From Poindextera sp965277425 (GTDB lineage: Bacteria > Pseudomonadota > Alphaproteobacteria > Caulobacterales > Caulobacteraceae), in contig CBDICR010000006.1 of assembly GCA_965277425.1 (NCBI GenBank), forward strand, positions 868,001-932,000: a stretch of 64,000 nt of DNA, in the 5' to 3' direction. The stretch's first letter is position 1. Each line of letters opens with the position of its first letter. A program made the translations under genes and the position numbers. The notes beneath the pieces were generated by a model that did no database searches, was not told where the DNA came from, and saw only the letters and a list, made by a program, of their open reading frames with translations. Below are positions 8,108-17,389 of this stretch, piece by piece.

Positions 8108-9195
8108 GCCGCGGCGAGCGGCGCCGGGCCGATATAGACCGACTGGGGCCGGATCAGGCGGCCGCCTTCGACCTGCTCGCGGGCATGGGCGACCCAGCCG
8201 GCCACGCGGCCGATGGCGAAGACGCAGGTGAAGGCGTCGGGCGGGAAGGCCAGCGCCTCCAGCATCAGGGCCGTGTAGAGTTCGACATTGGTCTGCAGCG
8301 AGCGGTTGGGCTTGCGTTCCTTCAGCACTGCCAGCGCCGCCGTCTCGACCGCCTCGGCGAAGGCCAGCCGGCCTGGCAGCGAGTTGGAGCCCTCGCCCAG
8401 GGTCCTGACCGCGCGCTTGAGCGCGTCGGCGCGCGGGTCGCGGACGCGGTAGACCCGGTGGCCGAAGCCCATCAGCCGGTCGCCGCGGTCGAGCGCCGCC
8501 TCCAGCCACGCCTTGGCGTTTTCGGGCGCGCCGATGGAATCCAGCATCTCGATCACCGGCCCGGGCGCGCCGCCGTGCAGCGGCCCCTTCAGGGCGCTGA
8601 TCCCGGCCACCACCGCCGAGGTCAGGCCGGCGAGCGTCGAGGCGACCACCCGGGCGGCGAAGGTCGAGGCGTTCAGCCCGTGATCGCAGACCGTGACCAG
8701 ATAGGCGTTCAGCGCGTCGATCTCGGCCGAGGTTGCGGCGTGGCCCTTGATCATGCGCAGCACGTCGGCGGCGTGGCCGAGGCTTGGATCCGGCGCGATG
8801 GCGTCCAGGCCCTGCTTGCGGCGCGACACCGCCGGCGTGAAGACCGCCGGCGCGGCGATCAGGCGAAGCGCCACCGCCAGATCGTCGCCGTCCGCCAGCC
8901 GCGCCATCAGGGCGCGGACGGCCTCGATCGTGCCGTGGCCCAAAAGACGTTCGTCCAGCGCCGCGACCTCGGCGAACACCTCGACCCGGGCGCGACCCAA
9001 GGCCGCCGCCAGAGCTTTGGCGTCCGGCAGATCGGGGAAAAAACCGTCCAGCAGCAGGTGGGTCGCCTCTTCGCTGGTGACATGGCCGGACAGGGCGCCG
9101 ATCGGGTAGCCGCGCACGACCAGCCGTCCGGCCTCGCCATCGACTTCGGAAAGGACGGTTTCGGCGGCGACGACGCCTTCAAGACCATCGGACAT
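8104..9195 (-). CDS. citrate synthase-family protein with Glu at the catalytic Asp position
   Basis: 363-residue citrate synthase/methylcitrate synthase-type protein that would condense an acyl-CoA with oxaloacetate. Substrate and catalytic sites are present: His172 (DHGLNAST), His207 (GPLHGGA) and His246 (GFGHRVYRVRDPR). The residue matching the catalytic Asp of the NVD motif is Glu305 (QTNVELYTAL). It is shorter than the hexameric GltA of about 430 residues. The divergent neighbour at 9282 is a related protein with a DNA-binding domain, so the pair is probably one functional unit. The acyl-CoA substrate is not predictable from the sequence. Confidence 0.85.
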   Translation of the reverse strand: MSDGLEGVVAAETVLSEVDGEAGRLVVRGYPIGALSGHVTSEEATHLLLDGFFPDLPDAKALAAALGRARVEVFAEVAALDERLLGHGTIEAVRALMARLADGDDLAVALRLIAAPAVFTPAVSRRKQGLDAIAPDPSLGHAADVLRMIKGHAATSAEIDALNAYLVTVCDHGLNASTFAARVVASTLAGLTSAVVAGISALKGPLHGGAPGPVIEMLDSIGAPENAKAWLEAALDRGDRLMGFGHRVYRVRDPRADALKRAVRTLGEGSNSLPGRLAFAEAVETAALAVLKERKPNRSLQTNVELYTALMLEALAFPPDAFTCVFAIGRVAGWVAHAREQVEGGRLIRPQSVYIGPAPLAAA

Positions 9196-9248
9196 GGCTT
9201 CACTCCTTTTTCAATTCAGCTTTGCCATTTTAGCCGCACGGCGTTATC

Positions 9249-9280
9249 GTCAATCTTGATCAATTGAATCAATGTTTGAC
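9249..9280. promoter_or_regulatory. nested inverted repeats between divergent citrate synthase genes
   Basis: In the 86-bp gap there are two nearly concentric inverted repeats. The outer one is GTCAA (9249-9253) with TTGAC (9276-9280); the inner one is TTGAT (9256-9260) with ATCAA (9268-9272). The surrounding bases are markedly AT-rich. The helix-turn-helix of the protein starting at 9282 is an obvious candidate to bind here, giving autoregulation and control of the divergent gene. This is inferred from symmetry and position only. Confidence 0.45.
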
Positions 9281-9281
9281 C

Positions 9282-10430
9282 ATGCCCGACTGGCTCACCG
9301 CCGCCGAGACCCAGGCCCGGCTCAATATCCGGCCGCAGACCCTCTACGCCTACGCCAGCCGCGGCCGTCTGGAGGTCAAGCCCGACGCCGAAGACCCGCG
9401 CCGCAGCCTCTATCGCGCCGCCGACGTCGCCCGGCTGCAGGAACGCAAGGCGCGCGGGCGCAAGGCCTCGGCCGTCGCCGAGGACGCCATCGCCTGGGGC
9501 GAGCCGGTGCTGGCCTCGACCATCACTACCATCTTCGAAGGCCGGCTCTATTACCGCGGCCGGGACGCGGTGCTGCTGGCGCAGAGCGAGAGCCTGGAGC
9601 GGGTGGCGCGGCTGTTGCGCGGCGGCGACGGCGTGCGGATGAAGGAGCGGCCGGCCGAGCCGGCGGTGACCTTCGGCGACGCGCGGGCCAGGCTGTTCGC
9701 CGTTCTGGCCGCCCATGCCGCCGCCGACGCGCCGGCGCGGGGCCGCGCGCCGCTCGCCCTGGCGGCCGAGGCGGCGGGCCTGCTCGACGCGGCGGCCGAC
9801 GCGGTGGCCGGGCGGATTGTCGAGGGACCGATCCATGTCCGTTTCGCCGAGGCCTGGAACACCGGACCGGATGGCGGCGATCTGATCCGCCGGGCGCTGG
9901 TCCTGCTCGCCGATCACGAGCTCAACGCCTCGACCTTCGCCGCGCGGGTGGCGGCCTCGACCGGGGCGTCGCTGGCGGCGGCGGCGCTGGCGGGCCTGTC
10001 GGCCCTGTCAGGCCCCCTTCACGGCGGCATGACGGCGCGGGTCGAGGCCTTTATCGGCGAGGCCGGGCGCGTCGGCGCGGAGGCCGCCGTGCGCGCCCGC
10101 ATCGCCCAGGGTCTGCCGGTTCCGGGCTTCGGCCATCCGCTCTACCCGGCTGGCGACCCGCGCGCCGAAGCCCTGCTCGCGGCCTTTTCGCCGCCGCCCG
10201 CTTTCGCAGCGGTATTGAGCGCGGCCGAGAGGCTGACCGGCGAGCGCGCCAATGTCGATTTCCCGCTGACCGCGCTCTCGGCTTCGCTCAACCTGCCGAA
10301 AGGCGCGGCCTTCCTGCTGTTCGCCATCGCGCGGCTGGCGGGATGGCAGGCGCACGCCCTGGAGCAGTTGGCCACCGGACGGCTGATCCGGCCCCGCGCC
10401 CGCTATACCGGCCCGCAGCCTGTACGTTAG
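9282..10430 (+). CDS. citrate synthase-family protein with N-terminal helix-turn-helix
   Basis: 382 residues from the ATG at 9282. Residues 1-60 form a MerR/excisionase-like helix-turn-helix (WLTAAETQARLNIRPQTLYA then SRGRLEV and YRAADVARL). The rest is a citrate synthase fold: His212 (DHELNASTF), His247 (GPLHGG), His285 (GFGHPLY) and Asp326 (ERANVDFPL). It retains the catalytic Asp that its neighbour lacks, but the usual GFGHRVY Arg is Pro. Fusions of this kind exist in proteobacteria. Whether it is an enzyme, a regulator sensing acyl-CoA, or both is unknown. Confidence 0.85.
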   Translation: MPDWLTAAETQARLNIRPQTLYAYASRGRLEVKPDAEDPRRSLYRAADVARLQERKARGRKASAVAEDAIAWGEPVLASTITTIFEGRLYYRGRDAVLLAQSESLERVARLLRGGDGVRMKERPAEPAVTFGDARARLFAVLAAHAAADAPARGRAPLALAAEAAGLLDAAADAVAGRIVEGPIHVRFAEAWNTGPDGGDLIRRALVLLADHELNASTFAARVAASTGASLAAAALAGLSALSGPLHGGMTARVEAFIGEAGRVGAEAAVRARIAQGLPVPGFGHPLYPAGDPRAEALLAAFSPPPAFAAVLSAAERLTGERANVDFPLTALSASLNLPKGAAFLLFAIARLAGWQAHALEQLATGRLIRPRARYTGPQPVR

Positions 10431-10493
10431 GCGCTGACGCGCCGCGCGAATTGGTCCAATGACGAAACTCACGCCCAACGGAGCCTTTCGTCC

Positions 10494-11324
10494 ATGACCG
10501 CAATTCAGGCGATCGTCCTGGCCATCGTGCAGGGGGTCACCGAGCTTTTCCCCATATCCAGCCTCGGCCACGCCGTGCTCATACCCGCCTTGCTGCATTG
10601 GAGCGTCGATGAGAACGCCACGGGCTTCCTGCCCTTCCTCGTCGTCATGCACCTGGGCACGGCCCTGGCCCTGATCGTCTATTTCTGGCGCGACTGGTGG
10701 GACTTCGCGCTCGCGGTGCTGGTCCGGCGCGGACCCAAGGCCATCGCGGAGCGAAGGCTTTTCCTGCAGGTGGTGGTCGCCACCATTCCGGCGGTCATCA
10801 TCGGCTTTTTCCTCGAACACCTGCTTCGCCGCGGCTTCGGGGCGCCGAAGATCGCCGCGGCCTTCCTGATCGTGAACGGGATCATGCTGTTCGCCGCCGA
10901 GCGGCTGAAGGGCCAGCACGAGCACCGCGGGCTGGACCGGCTGGGCTGGATGAATGCGCTGATCATCGGGTTTTGCCAGTGCCTGGCCCTGATCCCCGGC
11001 CTGTCGCGGTCAGGCGCCACCATGGCTGGCGGCTATCTGGTCGGTCTCGACCACGAGGATGCGGCGCGGTTCTCCTTCCTGACGGCCACGCCGGTGATTC
11101 TCGGCGCCGGCGTGCTCGAAGCGCCCAAGCTGCTGCATCACGGCGGCGGCTTCTCGACCGTGGCCCTGATCGCCGGGGGCGTCGCCGGCGTGGTCTCCTT
11201 CGCGAGCGCGGCGCTGTTGATGCGCTGGTTCCGCAGCCATGAGGCCAAGGCCTTCGATCCCTTCGCGATCTATTGCGCGCTCGCCGGCGCCGGCGCCTTG
11301 GCCTGGCTGATGCTTGGCCGCTAG
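10494..11324 (+). CDS. uppP: undecaprenyl-diphosphate phosphatase
   Basis: 276-residue multi-helix inner-membrane enzyme of the BacA/UppP family, which dephosphorylates undecaprenyl diphosphate to recycle the lipid carrier for peptidoglycan and other polysaccharides. The first active-site motif is QGVTELFPISSLGHAV (residues about 14-29), and the second is PGLSRSGATMAGGYLVGL. The length is typical. The first motif has LF and LG where many homologues have FL and SG; the catalytic Glu, Ser and His are present. It overlaps the convergent downstream gene by four bases. Confidence 0.94.
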   Translation: MTAIQAIVLAIVQGVTELFPISSLGHAVLIPALLHWSVDENATGFLPFLVVMHLGTALALIVYFWRDWWDFALAVLVRRGPKAIAERRLFLQVVVATIPAVIIGFFLEHLLRRGFGAPKIAAAFLIVNGIMLFAAERLKGQHEHRGLDRLGWMNALIIGFCQCLALIPGLSRSGATMAGGYLVGLDHEDAARFSFLTATPVILGAGVLEAPKLLHHGGGFSTVALIAGGVAGVVSFASAALLMRWFRSHEAKAFDPFAIYCALAGAGALAWLMLGR

Positions 11325-12292
11325 AGAGTCTGCGGGACGGCCTCGACCAGGTCGGCGTACTGGCCGCCCTTGCGGTAGCGGCCGAGATAGGTCGGCGCGA
11401 TGGCCTCCAGCGCCGTCGGCGTCACCCCCAGCGCGGCGAGCCCGGCGGCGCCAGGGCCGACCACATTGTCGGCGCGCAGCGAGGCGACCTGGTCGGTGGT
11501 CAGGATCGGTGCCATCACCATCGCCTGCAGGTCGCCGGCCATGCCGATCAGGCTGGCGGCGGAGAACGGGATCGGCAGCAAAAGCGCGCGGCGCTCGGTC
11601 GCGTCCAGGATCAGCCGCATCAGGGCTTCGAAACTATAGACGCCCGGGCCGCCGAGCTCGAAGGTCCGGCCCGCGCTCGCCGGATCGAGCACGCACTGCG
11701 CGACCGCGGCCGCCACGTCGCCCACGAAGACCGGCTGAAAGCGCGTCCGCCCGCCGCCGATCAGCGGCAGCACCGGCGATGCGGCGGCCATGCGGGCGAA
11801 GCGGTTGAAGAAGTCATCCTCCGGCCCGAACACGATCGAGGGGCGCAGGATCACCGCCTCGGAAAAGGCCTGCCGCACGGCCGCTTCGCCCTCGGCCTTG
11901 CTGCGGGCGTATTTCGACAGCGCATCCGGCGCGGCGCCAATGGCCGAGACCTGTACGAGGCGGCTCACACCGGCCCTGGCCGCGGCCTCGGCGATCGTCT
12001 GCGCGCCCATGACGTGCACGCTCTGAAAGCGCTGCCGGCCCCGTTCGCTCAAGGTCCCGACCAGGTTGACGCAGGCCTGGGCGCCGTCCAAGGCCCGCGC
12101 CACCGAGGCGGGCTCGCGCACATTGGCCTGCGCCACCTCGATCTGGCCGACATCGCCCAGCATGCGCAGGCGGTAGCCGCGGCCCGGCCGCCGCATCGCC
12201 GCCCGCACCCGAAAGCCCCGCTTGGCAAGCGCGCGCACGGCTTGCGCCCCGATGAAGCCCGAGCCTCCGAAGACCGTCACCAGTCCTTGCAT
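11321..12292 (-). CDS. NDUFA9-like NAD(P)-binding protein (complex I-associated, atypical SDR)
   Basis: 323 residues. The N-terminal Rossmann motif is VTVFGGSGFIGAQAVRALAK. The family features LVQVSAIGA, YARSKAEGEAAV and ILRPSIVFGPEDDFFNRFA match the complex I NDUFA9 subunit family of atypical short-chain dehydrogenases. In mitochondria the homologue is an accessory subunit of NADH dehydrogenase; the bacterial role is less clear and may be in respiratory-chain assembly or quinone metabolism. No nuo genes are in the window. Single gene on the minus strand. Confidence 0.83.
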   Translation of the reverse strand: MQGLVTVFGGSGFIGAQAVRALAKRGFRVRAAMRRPGRGYRLRMLGDVGQIEVAQANVREPASVARALDGAQACVNLVGTLSERGRQRFQSVHVMGAQTIAEAAARAGVSRLVQVSAIGAAPDALSKYARSKAEGEAAVRQAFSEAVILRPSIVFGPEDDFFNRFARMAAASPVLPLIGGGRTRFQPVFVGDVAAAVAQCVLDPASAGRTFELGGPGVYSFEALMRLILDATERRALLLPIPFSAASLIGMAGDLQAMVMAPILTTDQVASLRADNVVGPGAAGLAALGVTPTALEAIAPTYLGRYRKGGQYADLVEAVPQTL

Positions 12293-12468
12293 CGCATGAG
12301 ACTCCGCCGTCGTTTTTCGTCCTCGGCGGGATAGCCGACCCTGTGGGCAGGCGCAACGTGAACGCCCCGGCTGGGACGCTGCCGCGGCGAAGCGCGGGCG
12401 GCGGCTCTACCTGTGGTTCGACATTTGCAGCGAGTCAGGATCGACTTGCTTTGCCAGGGGGGACGGGC

Positions 12469-13245
12469 GTGGCGCAGACAAATACAGACACGGTCGATTT
12501 CGGTCAGGTGTTCAATGACGCTTTCGCCGCGCTGCGGCAGAACTGGACGATCTATCTGATCCTGGCGCTGGTCTTCACTGGCCTTCCCGCCGCCGCCGCG
12601 ACCTGGGAGGTCGAACGTCTCATCGCCCAGCACGTGCTGACCCGGGCCAATCCTATTGGCGCATCCGAGGTCGGTTATTTGCGAGCCCTGCCCGTGACCA
12701 TCGTCAGCTTTGTCACGCAGGGCGCGGTCATCGCTGGCGCGACGGCCCATCTCAACGATCGGCGGGCGTCGTTCAGCGATTGTCTGATGGCCGGGCTGCG
12801 CAACTGGCCCGCACTTCTGCTGCTCAACGTCGTGCGCGGCGTGCCCATCCTGATCGGATATATGCTTTTCATTGTACCCGGCGTCATTTTGAACCTGGTC
12901 TGGTATGTCTCCGAGCCCGTGCAGGTGATCGAGGGCGGATCGCCCCTGGCCACTCTCCGGCGTAGCGCCGACCTGACGCGCGGCCGGCGGTGGTCGATTT
13001 TCGGCCTGTCGATCGTCCTGAGCGTATTCGGCTTATTCATCGGCCTCGTCGCCGGGTTTATGGGCGGCTTCGTCGTCGGCTTCATGAAGCCTTTCGGCGT
13101 CCACGCCCTGTCGACCCAGGTCCTGGCCTACCCGCTAGCCTATGTGGCCACCTGCCCTCTCGTGTCGGCCGTCGCCGCCGCTCTCTATCGTCAGCTCGGC
13201 GGCGGAGCGGGCCAGACCGACGCCATTGTCCAGGTCTTCGCCTAG
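12469..13245 (+). CDS. integral membrane protein, glycerophosphodiesterase-membrane-domain-like
   Basis: 258 residues from the GTG at 12469, which follows a purine-rich AGGGGGGA stretch. The frame extends further upstream but that part is low-complexity and lacks a better start. About six hydrophobic segments are visible (for example YLILALVFTGLPAAA, VPILIGYMLFIVPGVILNLV and GLSIVLSVFGLFIGLVAG). The motif ADLTRGRRWSIFGL after VIEGGSPLATLRRS is typical of the YIP1/GPDPase-membrane-domain type. I cannot assign a function. Confidence 0.72.
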   Translation: MAQTNTDTVDFGQVFNDAFAALRQNWTIYLILALVFTGLPAAAATWEVERLIAQHVLTRANPIGASEVGYLRALPVTIVSFVTQGAVIAGATAHLNDRRASFSDCLMAGLRNWPALLLLNVVRGVPILIGYMLFIVPGVILNLVWYVSEPVQVIEGGSPLATLRRSADLTRGRRWSIFGLSIVLSVFGLFIGLVAGFMGGFVVGFMKPFGVHALSTQVLAYPLAYVATCPLVSAVAAALYRQLGGGAGQTDAIVQVFA

Positions 13246-14987
13246 GCCGCCAGTCCCGCGGTCTGCATCAGCGCCCGCACGCGATCGACAACCTCCGGCG
13301 TCCTGGCGATCTCGGCGCGGATTTCCGGCGCGCGCATCAGGCGGATCGCCTCGACCCTGGCGCGGTCGGCGGCGGGACCGCGGGGCGCGGTTTCGCCGGC
13401 GGCGAGGCGCAGGAGCAGGGTCAGCCGGTTCACCACTGGCGCCGCGGCGCGCGCCAAGGCCTGGGCCAGCCTGGCGTCGGCCTCGATCTGGCCGCCGAGC
13501 TCGCCGATCTTGACCGCGATCGGGCCCGACTCCTCGATCACGAAGCCGCAACGGAAGACCGAACGTTGCAGCTCGGCCAGCGCCGCCAGCTTGGTCGCCG
13601 CCGAATCCGGTCCGGCGCGCAGGTCGGTCTCGAACCGAAGCGCGCTGACATTGGCCTGAACCCAGCGGCTGGCCTGGCGCTTGTTAGCCGCGCCGGTGAC
13701 GTTTTCAGACAGCCACAGCAGCGCCTCGACCTCGCCGAGGGGGCTGCGGTCATGGCCGAGGAAGGCCTCGACGAAATCGGCCCGCACCAGGGTCCGCGAG
13801 CGATTGATGAAGGCGTCCTGCACCTCGTCGGGCGTCAGGATCCGCCCCACCGCGGTGGTGAGCGCCATGGCCAGCGCGCGCAGCATGATGATCTCGCCCT
13901 CGGCGTCGTTCGGCCGAAGGCGCTTGGGACCGGTCAGCTCCTTCAGCACGCGATGGGCGATCGCGGTGCGGACCTCTTCGAAATACGGCCCGTCCAGCCA
14001 GTTGGCGAGGCGCGCGGCCGGCCCCTGCAGCGGCGGCATGACCCGGGCGACGGCGGGTTCGATCGAGATCAGGGCGTCGACCGAGTCGGCCGCGGCCAGG
14101 CGCGTCATCGCCGCCAGCGCGCCGCCGAGGTCGAGGTGGACGCCGAGCAGCTCCATGATCCCGGCCCGCGCGCCGAGAATCTCCGCCAGCGGCAGTTCGA
14201 GCACACGAAAGGCCAGGTCGCGGGCGGCGGGCTCGCGCGGCGCCCTGTCGGCGAGGTCGAGCAGGCGATTGACCTTGCCGCTCCAGCTTGCGCCGGTGCT
14301 CATCGCCCTGGCGACGCCGGCGCCCAGGTAATAGTGCTGGTTCGGGTCGCCGACCAGGCGTTCGGCGGCCGCGGCGAAGCCTTCCTGCTCGAAATCGGGG
14401 AAGCGGCCCTTGCGGTCGTCGCGCGTCACCCGGTCGATGGTCGCCTGCACCAGCTTCTGGAAATCTCGAATGACGTGGTGCACGGTCTTGCCGCGCGCTT
14501 GCGCCTCGGGAATGGCCACCTTCTGGATGGCGTGCTGCAGCTCAAGCCCGGTCGCCTCAAGCTTTTCGATCAGGTCGGGTCGATGCAGCAGCTCGAACGG
14601 CGTGGCGCGATTGCGCGCCAGCCAGCCTTCCAGGAGCCGCCCGATCCGGTCGCGGGCGTGACCGGTGTAAAGATCGGGCGGGCTGACGCAGAGCGGCTCC
14701 AGGCCTTCACGCGGCTTCTTCACCTTGCCCCGGTCGAGCTCGCCCTTGGTCAGGATGGTGACGGTCTTGAATTCGCGGCTCTCCTCGTCCAGCGTCTCCT
14801 TGGTCACCTTGACCGAGATGGCGCGGCGCTCGGCCAGCAACGCCTCCGCGGAGTCCACGGCGCGCGCGCGATCCTCGGTGGCCAGCTCCAACGACCAGGA
14901 CGAGCCGTGCTGGCGGCGCGCGAAGACCTCGAAGTGAACCTGGGCGCGATCCATCGCGTTATCGAACTCCATAATCCGGATTAGCAT
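13242..14987 (-). CDS. conserved-looking hypothetical protein (581 aa) beside chvIG
   Basis: I do not recognise a named domain. The product is soluble, Ala/Leu/Arg-rich and largely helical, without a signal peptide or membrane segments. An N-terminal alpha/beta region (about 1-90: AQVHFEVFARRQHGSSWSLE, ISVKVTKETLDEES) precedes a long helical body, in which HHVIRDFQKLVQATIDRVTR and YYLGAGVARAM stand out. An alternative start is the ATG at 14972. It is divergent from chvI (121-bp gap) and overlaps the upstream membrane-protein gene convergently by four bases. Its position suggests, but does not show, a link with the ChvGI pathway. Confidence 0.72.
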   Translation of the reverse strand: MLIRIMEFDNAMDRAQVHFEVFARRQHGSSWSLELATEDRARAVDSAEALLAERRAISVKVTKETLDEESREFKTVTILTKGELDRGKVKKPREGLEPLCVSPPDLYTGHARDRIGRLLEGWLARNRATPFELLHRPDLIEKLEATGLELQHAIQKVAIPEAQARGKTVHHVIRDFQKLVQATIDRVTRDDRKGRFPDFEQEGFAAAAERLVGDPNQHYYLGAGVARAMSTGASWSGKVNRLLDLADRAPREPAARDLAFRVLELPLAEILGARAGIMELLGVHLDLGGALAAMTRLAAADSVDALISIEPAVARVMPPLQGPAARLANWLDGPYFEEVRTAIAHRVLKELTGPKRLRPNDAEGEIIMLRALAMALTTAVGRILTPDEVQDAFINRSRTLVRADFVEAFLGHDRSPLGEVEALLWLSENVTGAANKRQASRWVQANVSALRFETDLRAGPDSAATKLAALAELQRSVFRCGFVIEESGPIAVKIGELGGQIEADARLAQALARAAAPVVNRLTLLLRLAAGETAPRGPAADRARVEAIRLMRAPEIRAEIARTPEVVDRVRALMQTAGLAA

Positions 14988-15108
14988 TGACCATCAGGGC
15001 TTAAGACGCAGTTGAGACGAACAGGCGCCACAGTTTCGCCCGTCGTCATTGCTCCTGGTGGCCGCAACCACTAGTTTCGCGGCCGAAAATCCGGCTCAGG
15101 ACGTATCG

Positions 15109-15810
15109 ATGGCGAAGATCACCCTGGTGGACGACGACGAGAACATCGTCACGTCCGTCTCCCTGGCCCTCGAAAGCCTCGGTCACAAGGTCAAGGGCTA
15201 CTATGACGGCGCCGCCGGCCTGGCGGCGCTGGAGAGCGACCCGCCGGACCTGGCCATCCTCGACGTGAAGATGCCGCGCATGGACGGCATGGAGGTCTTG
15301 CGACGCCTGCGGCAGACCTCGGAGCTGCCGGTGATCATCCTCACCTCGAAGGATGAGGAGATCGACGAGATTCTCGGCTTCAACCTCGGCGCCGACGACT
15401 ACATCCACAAACCCTTCAGCCAGCGGCTGCTGATCGAGCGGGTGAAAGCGGTCCTGCGCCGCGCCGACGGCGCCGAAGGCGAGGCCGGAACCTCCGCCGC
15501 GGGCGGCAAGTCGATCAAGCGCGGGCGGCTGACCCTGGATTCGGCCCGCCACGACTGCCTGTGGGACGATCGGGCGGTGAAACTGACCGTGACGGAATTC
15601 CTGTTGCTGCAATCGCTGGCGCAACGGCCGGGCTTCGTCAAAAGCCGCGACAACCTGATGGACGCGGCCTACGACGATCAGGTCTATGTCGACGACCGTA
15701 CGATCGACAGCCACATCAAGCGCATGCGGCGCAAGTTCCGTCAGGTCGACCCGGAGTTCGACGCGATCGAAACCCTCTATGGCGTCGGCTACCGTTATCG
15801 CGAAACCTGA
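15109..15810 (+). CDS. chvI: ChvI, OmpR/PhoB-type response regulator
   Basis: 233 residues from the ATG at 15109. The receiver domain (1-120) has the acidic pocket VDDDEN, phospho-acceptor Asp52 (LAILDVKMPRMDG), switch Thr (IILTSKDEE) and Lys (YIHKPFS). A winged-helix OmpR-type DNA-binding domain follows (about 140-233: LTVTEFLLLQSLAQRPG, DRTIDSHIKRMRRKF, YGVGYRY). In alphaproteobacteria ChvG-ChvI senses envelope or acid stress. The identity is supported by the downstream order chvG-hprK-EIIA-HPr. Confidence 0.93.
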   Translation: MAKITLVDDDENIVTSVSLALESLGHKVKGYYDGAAGLAALESDPPDLAILDVKMPRMDGMEVLRRLRQTSELPVIILTSKDEEIDEILGFNLGADDYIHKPFSQRLLIERVKAVLRRADGAEGEAGTSAAGGKSIKRGRLTLDSARHDCLWDDRAVKLTVTEFLLLQSLAQRPGFVKSRDNLMDAAYDDQVYVDDRTIDSHIKRMRRKFRQVDPEFDAIETLYGVGYRYRET

Positions 15811-17389
15811 GCCGGCGGGCGAAAAGCCTGAACGACGTTGGCGCATGCCGGGCTCGCGGCTAGGCCGGCTGATCGTCGCGCTCAACCTGCTCAGCCTGGC
15901 CATATTGATCGGCGGGGCGCTGGTGCTGAACGAGCTGCGCCGCGGCCTGATCACCGCCGAGATCGACAGCCTGACCACCCAGGGGCGCTTCATCGCCAAC
16001 GTCATCGTGCAGGCCGCCGCGGTCGGCGATCCCGTGCCGGCGCTCGATGCCGAGCGCGCCCGCGAGACGCTGCAGCTGCTGTTCATCCAAGGCTCGCAAC
16101 GGGCCCGGGTGTTCGACGACCAGGGCCAGCTCATCGCCGATTCCTATGTGCTGAACGACCGCATCGAAACCCGTCCACTGCCGCCGATCGCCAAGCCGGG
16201 CCGGATCAACTTCCACCTGGACCTGTTCCACCCCGGCGGACAGCCCGCGACCGCCGCCAATGCACGCGCGGCGCTGGACGCGGAGGTTCGCGACGCCCTC
16301 AAGGGCCAGACCGTCGCCCGGCTTCGCCCGGCCCAGAACGGCGGCCGCGTGGTTTCGGTCTCCATCCCGATCCAGAACGTGCAGGCCGTGCTTGGCGTGC
16401 TGACGCTGGAGTCCGGCGACGTCGACCAGATCGTCGCCAACCAGCGGCGCGCCCTTTTGCCGTTCATCCTGATCGCGGTTCTGGTGAACCTGGCCTCGTC
16501 CTACATGCTCAGCCGCTTCATCGCCCAGCCGGTCCTGAGGCTGGCCCGCGCCGCCGACCGGGTCACCGCCCAGCGCGCGCGCGCCATATCGCTGCCCGAC
16601 ATCGCCGAGCGGGACGACGAGCTGGGCGACCTCACCCGTTCGCTGGAGACCATGACCCAGACCCTGTCCGAACGGATGGATGCGATCGAGGGTTTCGCCG
16701 CCGACGTCGCCCATGAAATCCGCAATCCGCTCACCTCGATCCGCTCGGCGGTGGAGACCCTGGACCTGATCTCGGATGTCGATGCGCGCCTGCGCCTGAC
16801 CAACATTCTCAAACAGGACGTCGGCCGCCTGGACCGGCTGATCACCGACATCTCCAATGCCTCGCGGCTGGATGCGGAGCTGTCGCGCGAGGCGCCGCGA
16901 CCGCTGGATCTCGGCAAGCTCCTGGCCGAGCTGGCCGAGCTCTACGCCGAGGCCGCCAAACCCGGCGCCGCGCCGGTGCGGTTTATCCCGCCCGAAGGCG
17001 GGACCGTCATGATCCGGGCGCGCGAGGGCCCGCTGAGCCAGGTGTTTCGCAACCTGATCGATAACGCCCGCTCGTTCAGCACCCTATCCGCCGATCCGGC
17101 CCCGCAGGTGCGCCTGAGCTTGAAGCGCGCCGGCCGCCAGGCGGTCGCCGCCGTCGAGGACGACGGCCCGGGCCTGCCGGCGGAGAATCTGGAGACGGTG
17201 TTTCAGCGCTTCTATACCGCCAGGCCCAGGGGCGCGGCGTTCGGCGGCCATTCGGGCCTCGGCCTTTCCATCGCCCGGCAGATCGTCGAGGCGCATGGCG
17301 GCCGGATCCACGCGGAGAACCGTGTCGAGGCGGACGGCCGCGTGGTCGGCGCGCGCTTCGTGATCAGCCTTCCCGACCTCGACGCATGA
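15779..17389 (+). CDS. chvG: ChvG, sensor histidine kinase
   Basis: 536 residues if it starts at the ATG at 15779, inside the end of chvI; the ATG at 15845 is an alternative. An N-terminal membrane helix (LIVALNLLSLAILIGGALVL) is followed by a periplasmic sensor region. A second helix near LPFILIAVLVNLASSYML and a HAMP segment (SRFIAQPVLRLARAADRV) come next. The HisKA domain has phospho-accepting His312 (VAHEIRNPLTSIRSAVETL), and the HATPase has NLIDNARSF, DDGPGLP and GHSGLGLSI. It is the membrane partner of ChvI, and its stop overlaps hprK by four bases. Confidence 0.93.
   Translation: MASATVIAKPEPAGEKPERRWRMPGSRLGRLIVALNLLSLAILIGGALVLNELRRGLITAEIDSLTTQGRFIANVIVQAAAVGDPVPALDAERARETLQLLFIQGSQRARVFDDQGQLIADSYVLNDRIETRPLPPIAKPGRINFHLDLFHPGGQPATAANARAALDAEVRDALKGQTVARLRPAQNGGRVVSVSIPIQNVQAVLGVLTLESGDVDQIVANQRRALLPFILIAVLVNLASSYMLSRFIAQPVLRLARAADRVTAQRARAISLPDIAERDDELGDLTRSLETMTQTLSERMDAIEGFAADVAHEIRNPLTSIRSAVETLDLISDVDARLRLTNILKQDVGRLDRLITDISNASRLDAELSREAPRPLDLGKLLAELAELYAEAAKPGAAPVRFIPPEGGTVMIRAREGPLSQVFRNLIDNARSFSTLSADPAPQVRLSLKRAGRQAVAAVEDDGPGLPAENLETVFQRFYTARPRGAAFGGHSGLGLSIARQIVEAHGGRIHAENRVEADGRVVGARFVISLPDLDA

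Noticed and set aside
12990..14984. 664-codon plus-strand open frame
   Set aside because: Shadow over the minus-strand 581-residue gene in high-GC DNA; Arg/His/Gln-rich with no domain-like segments.
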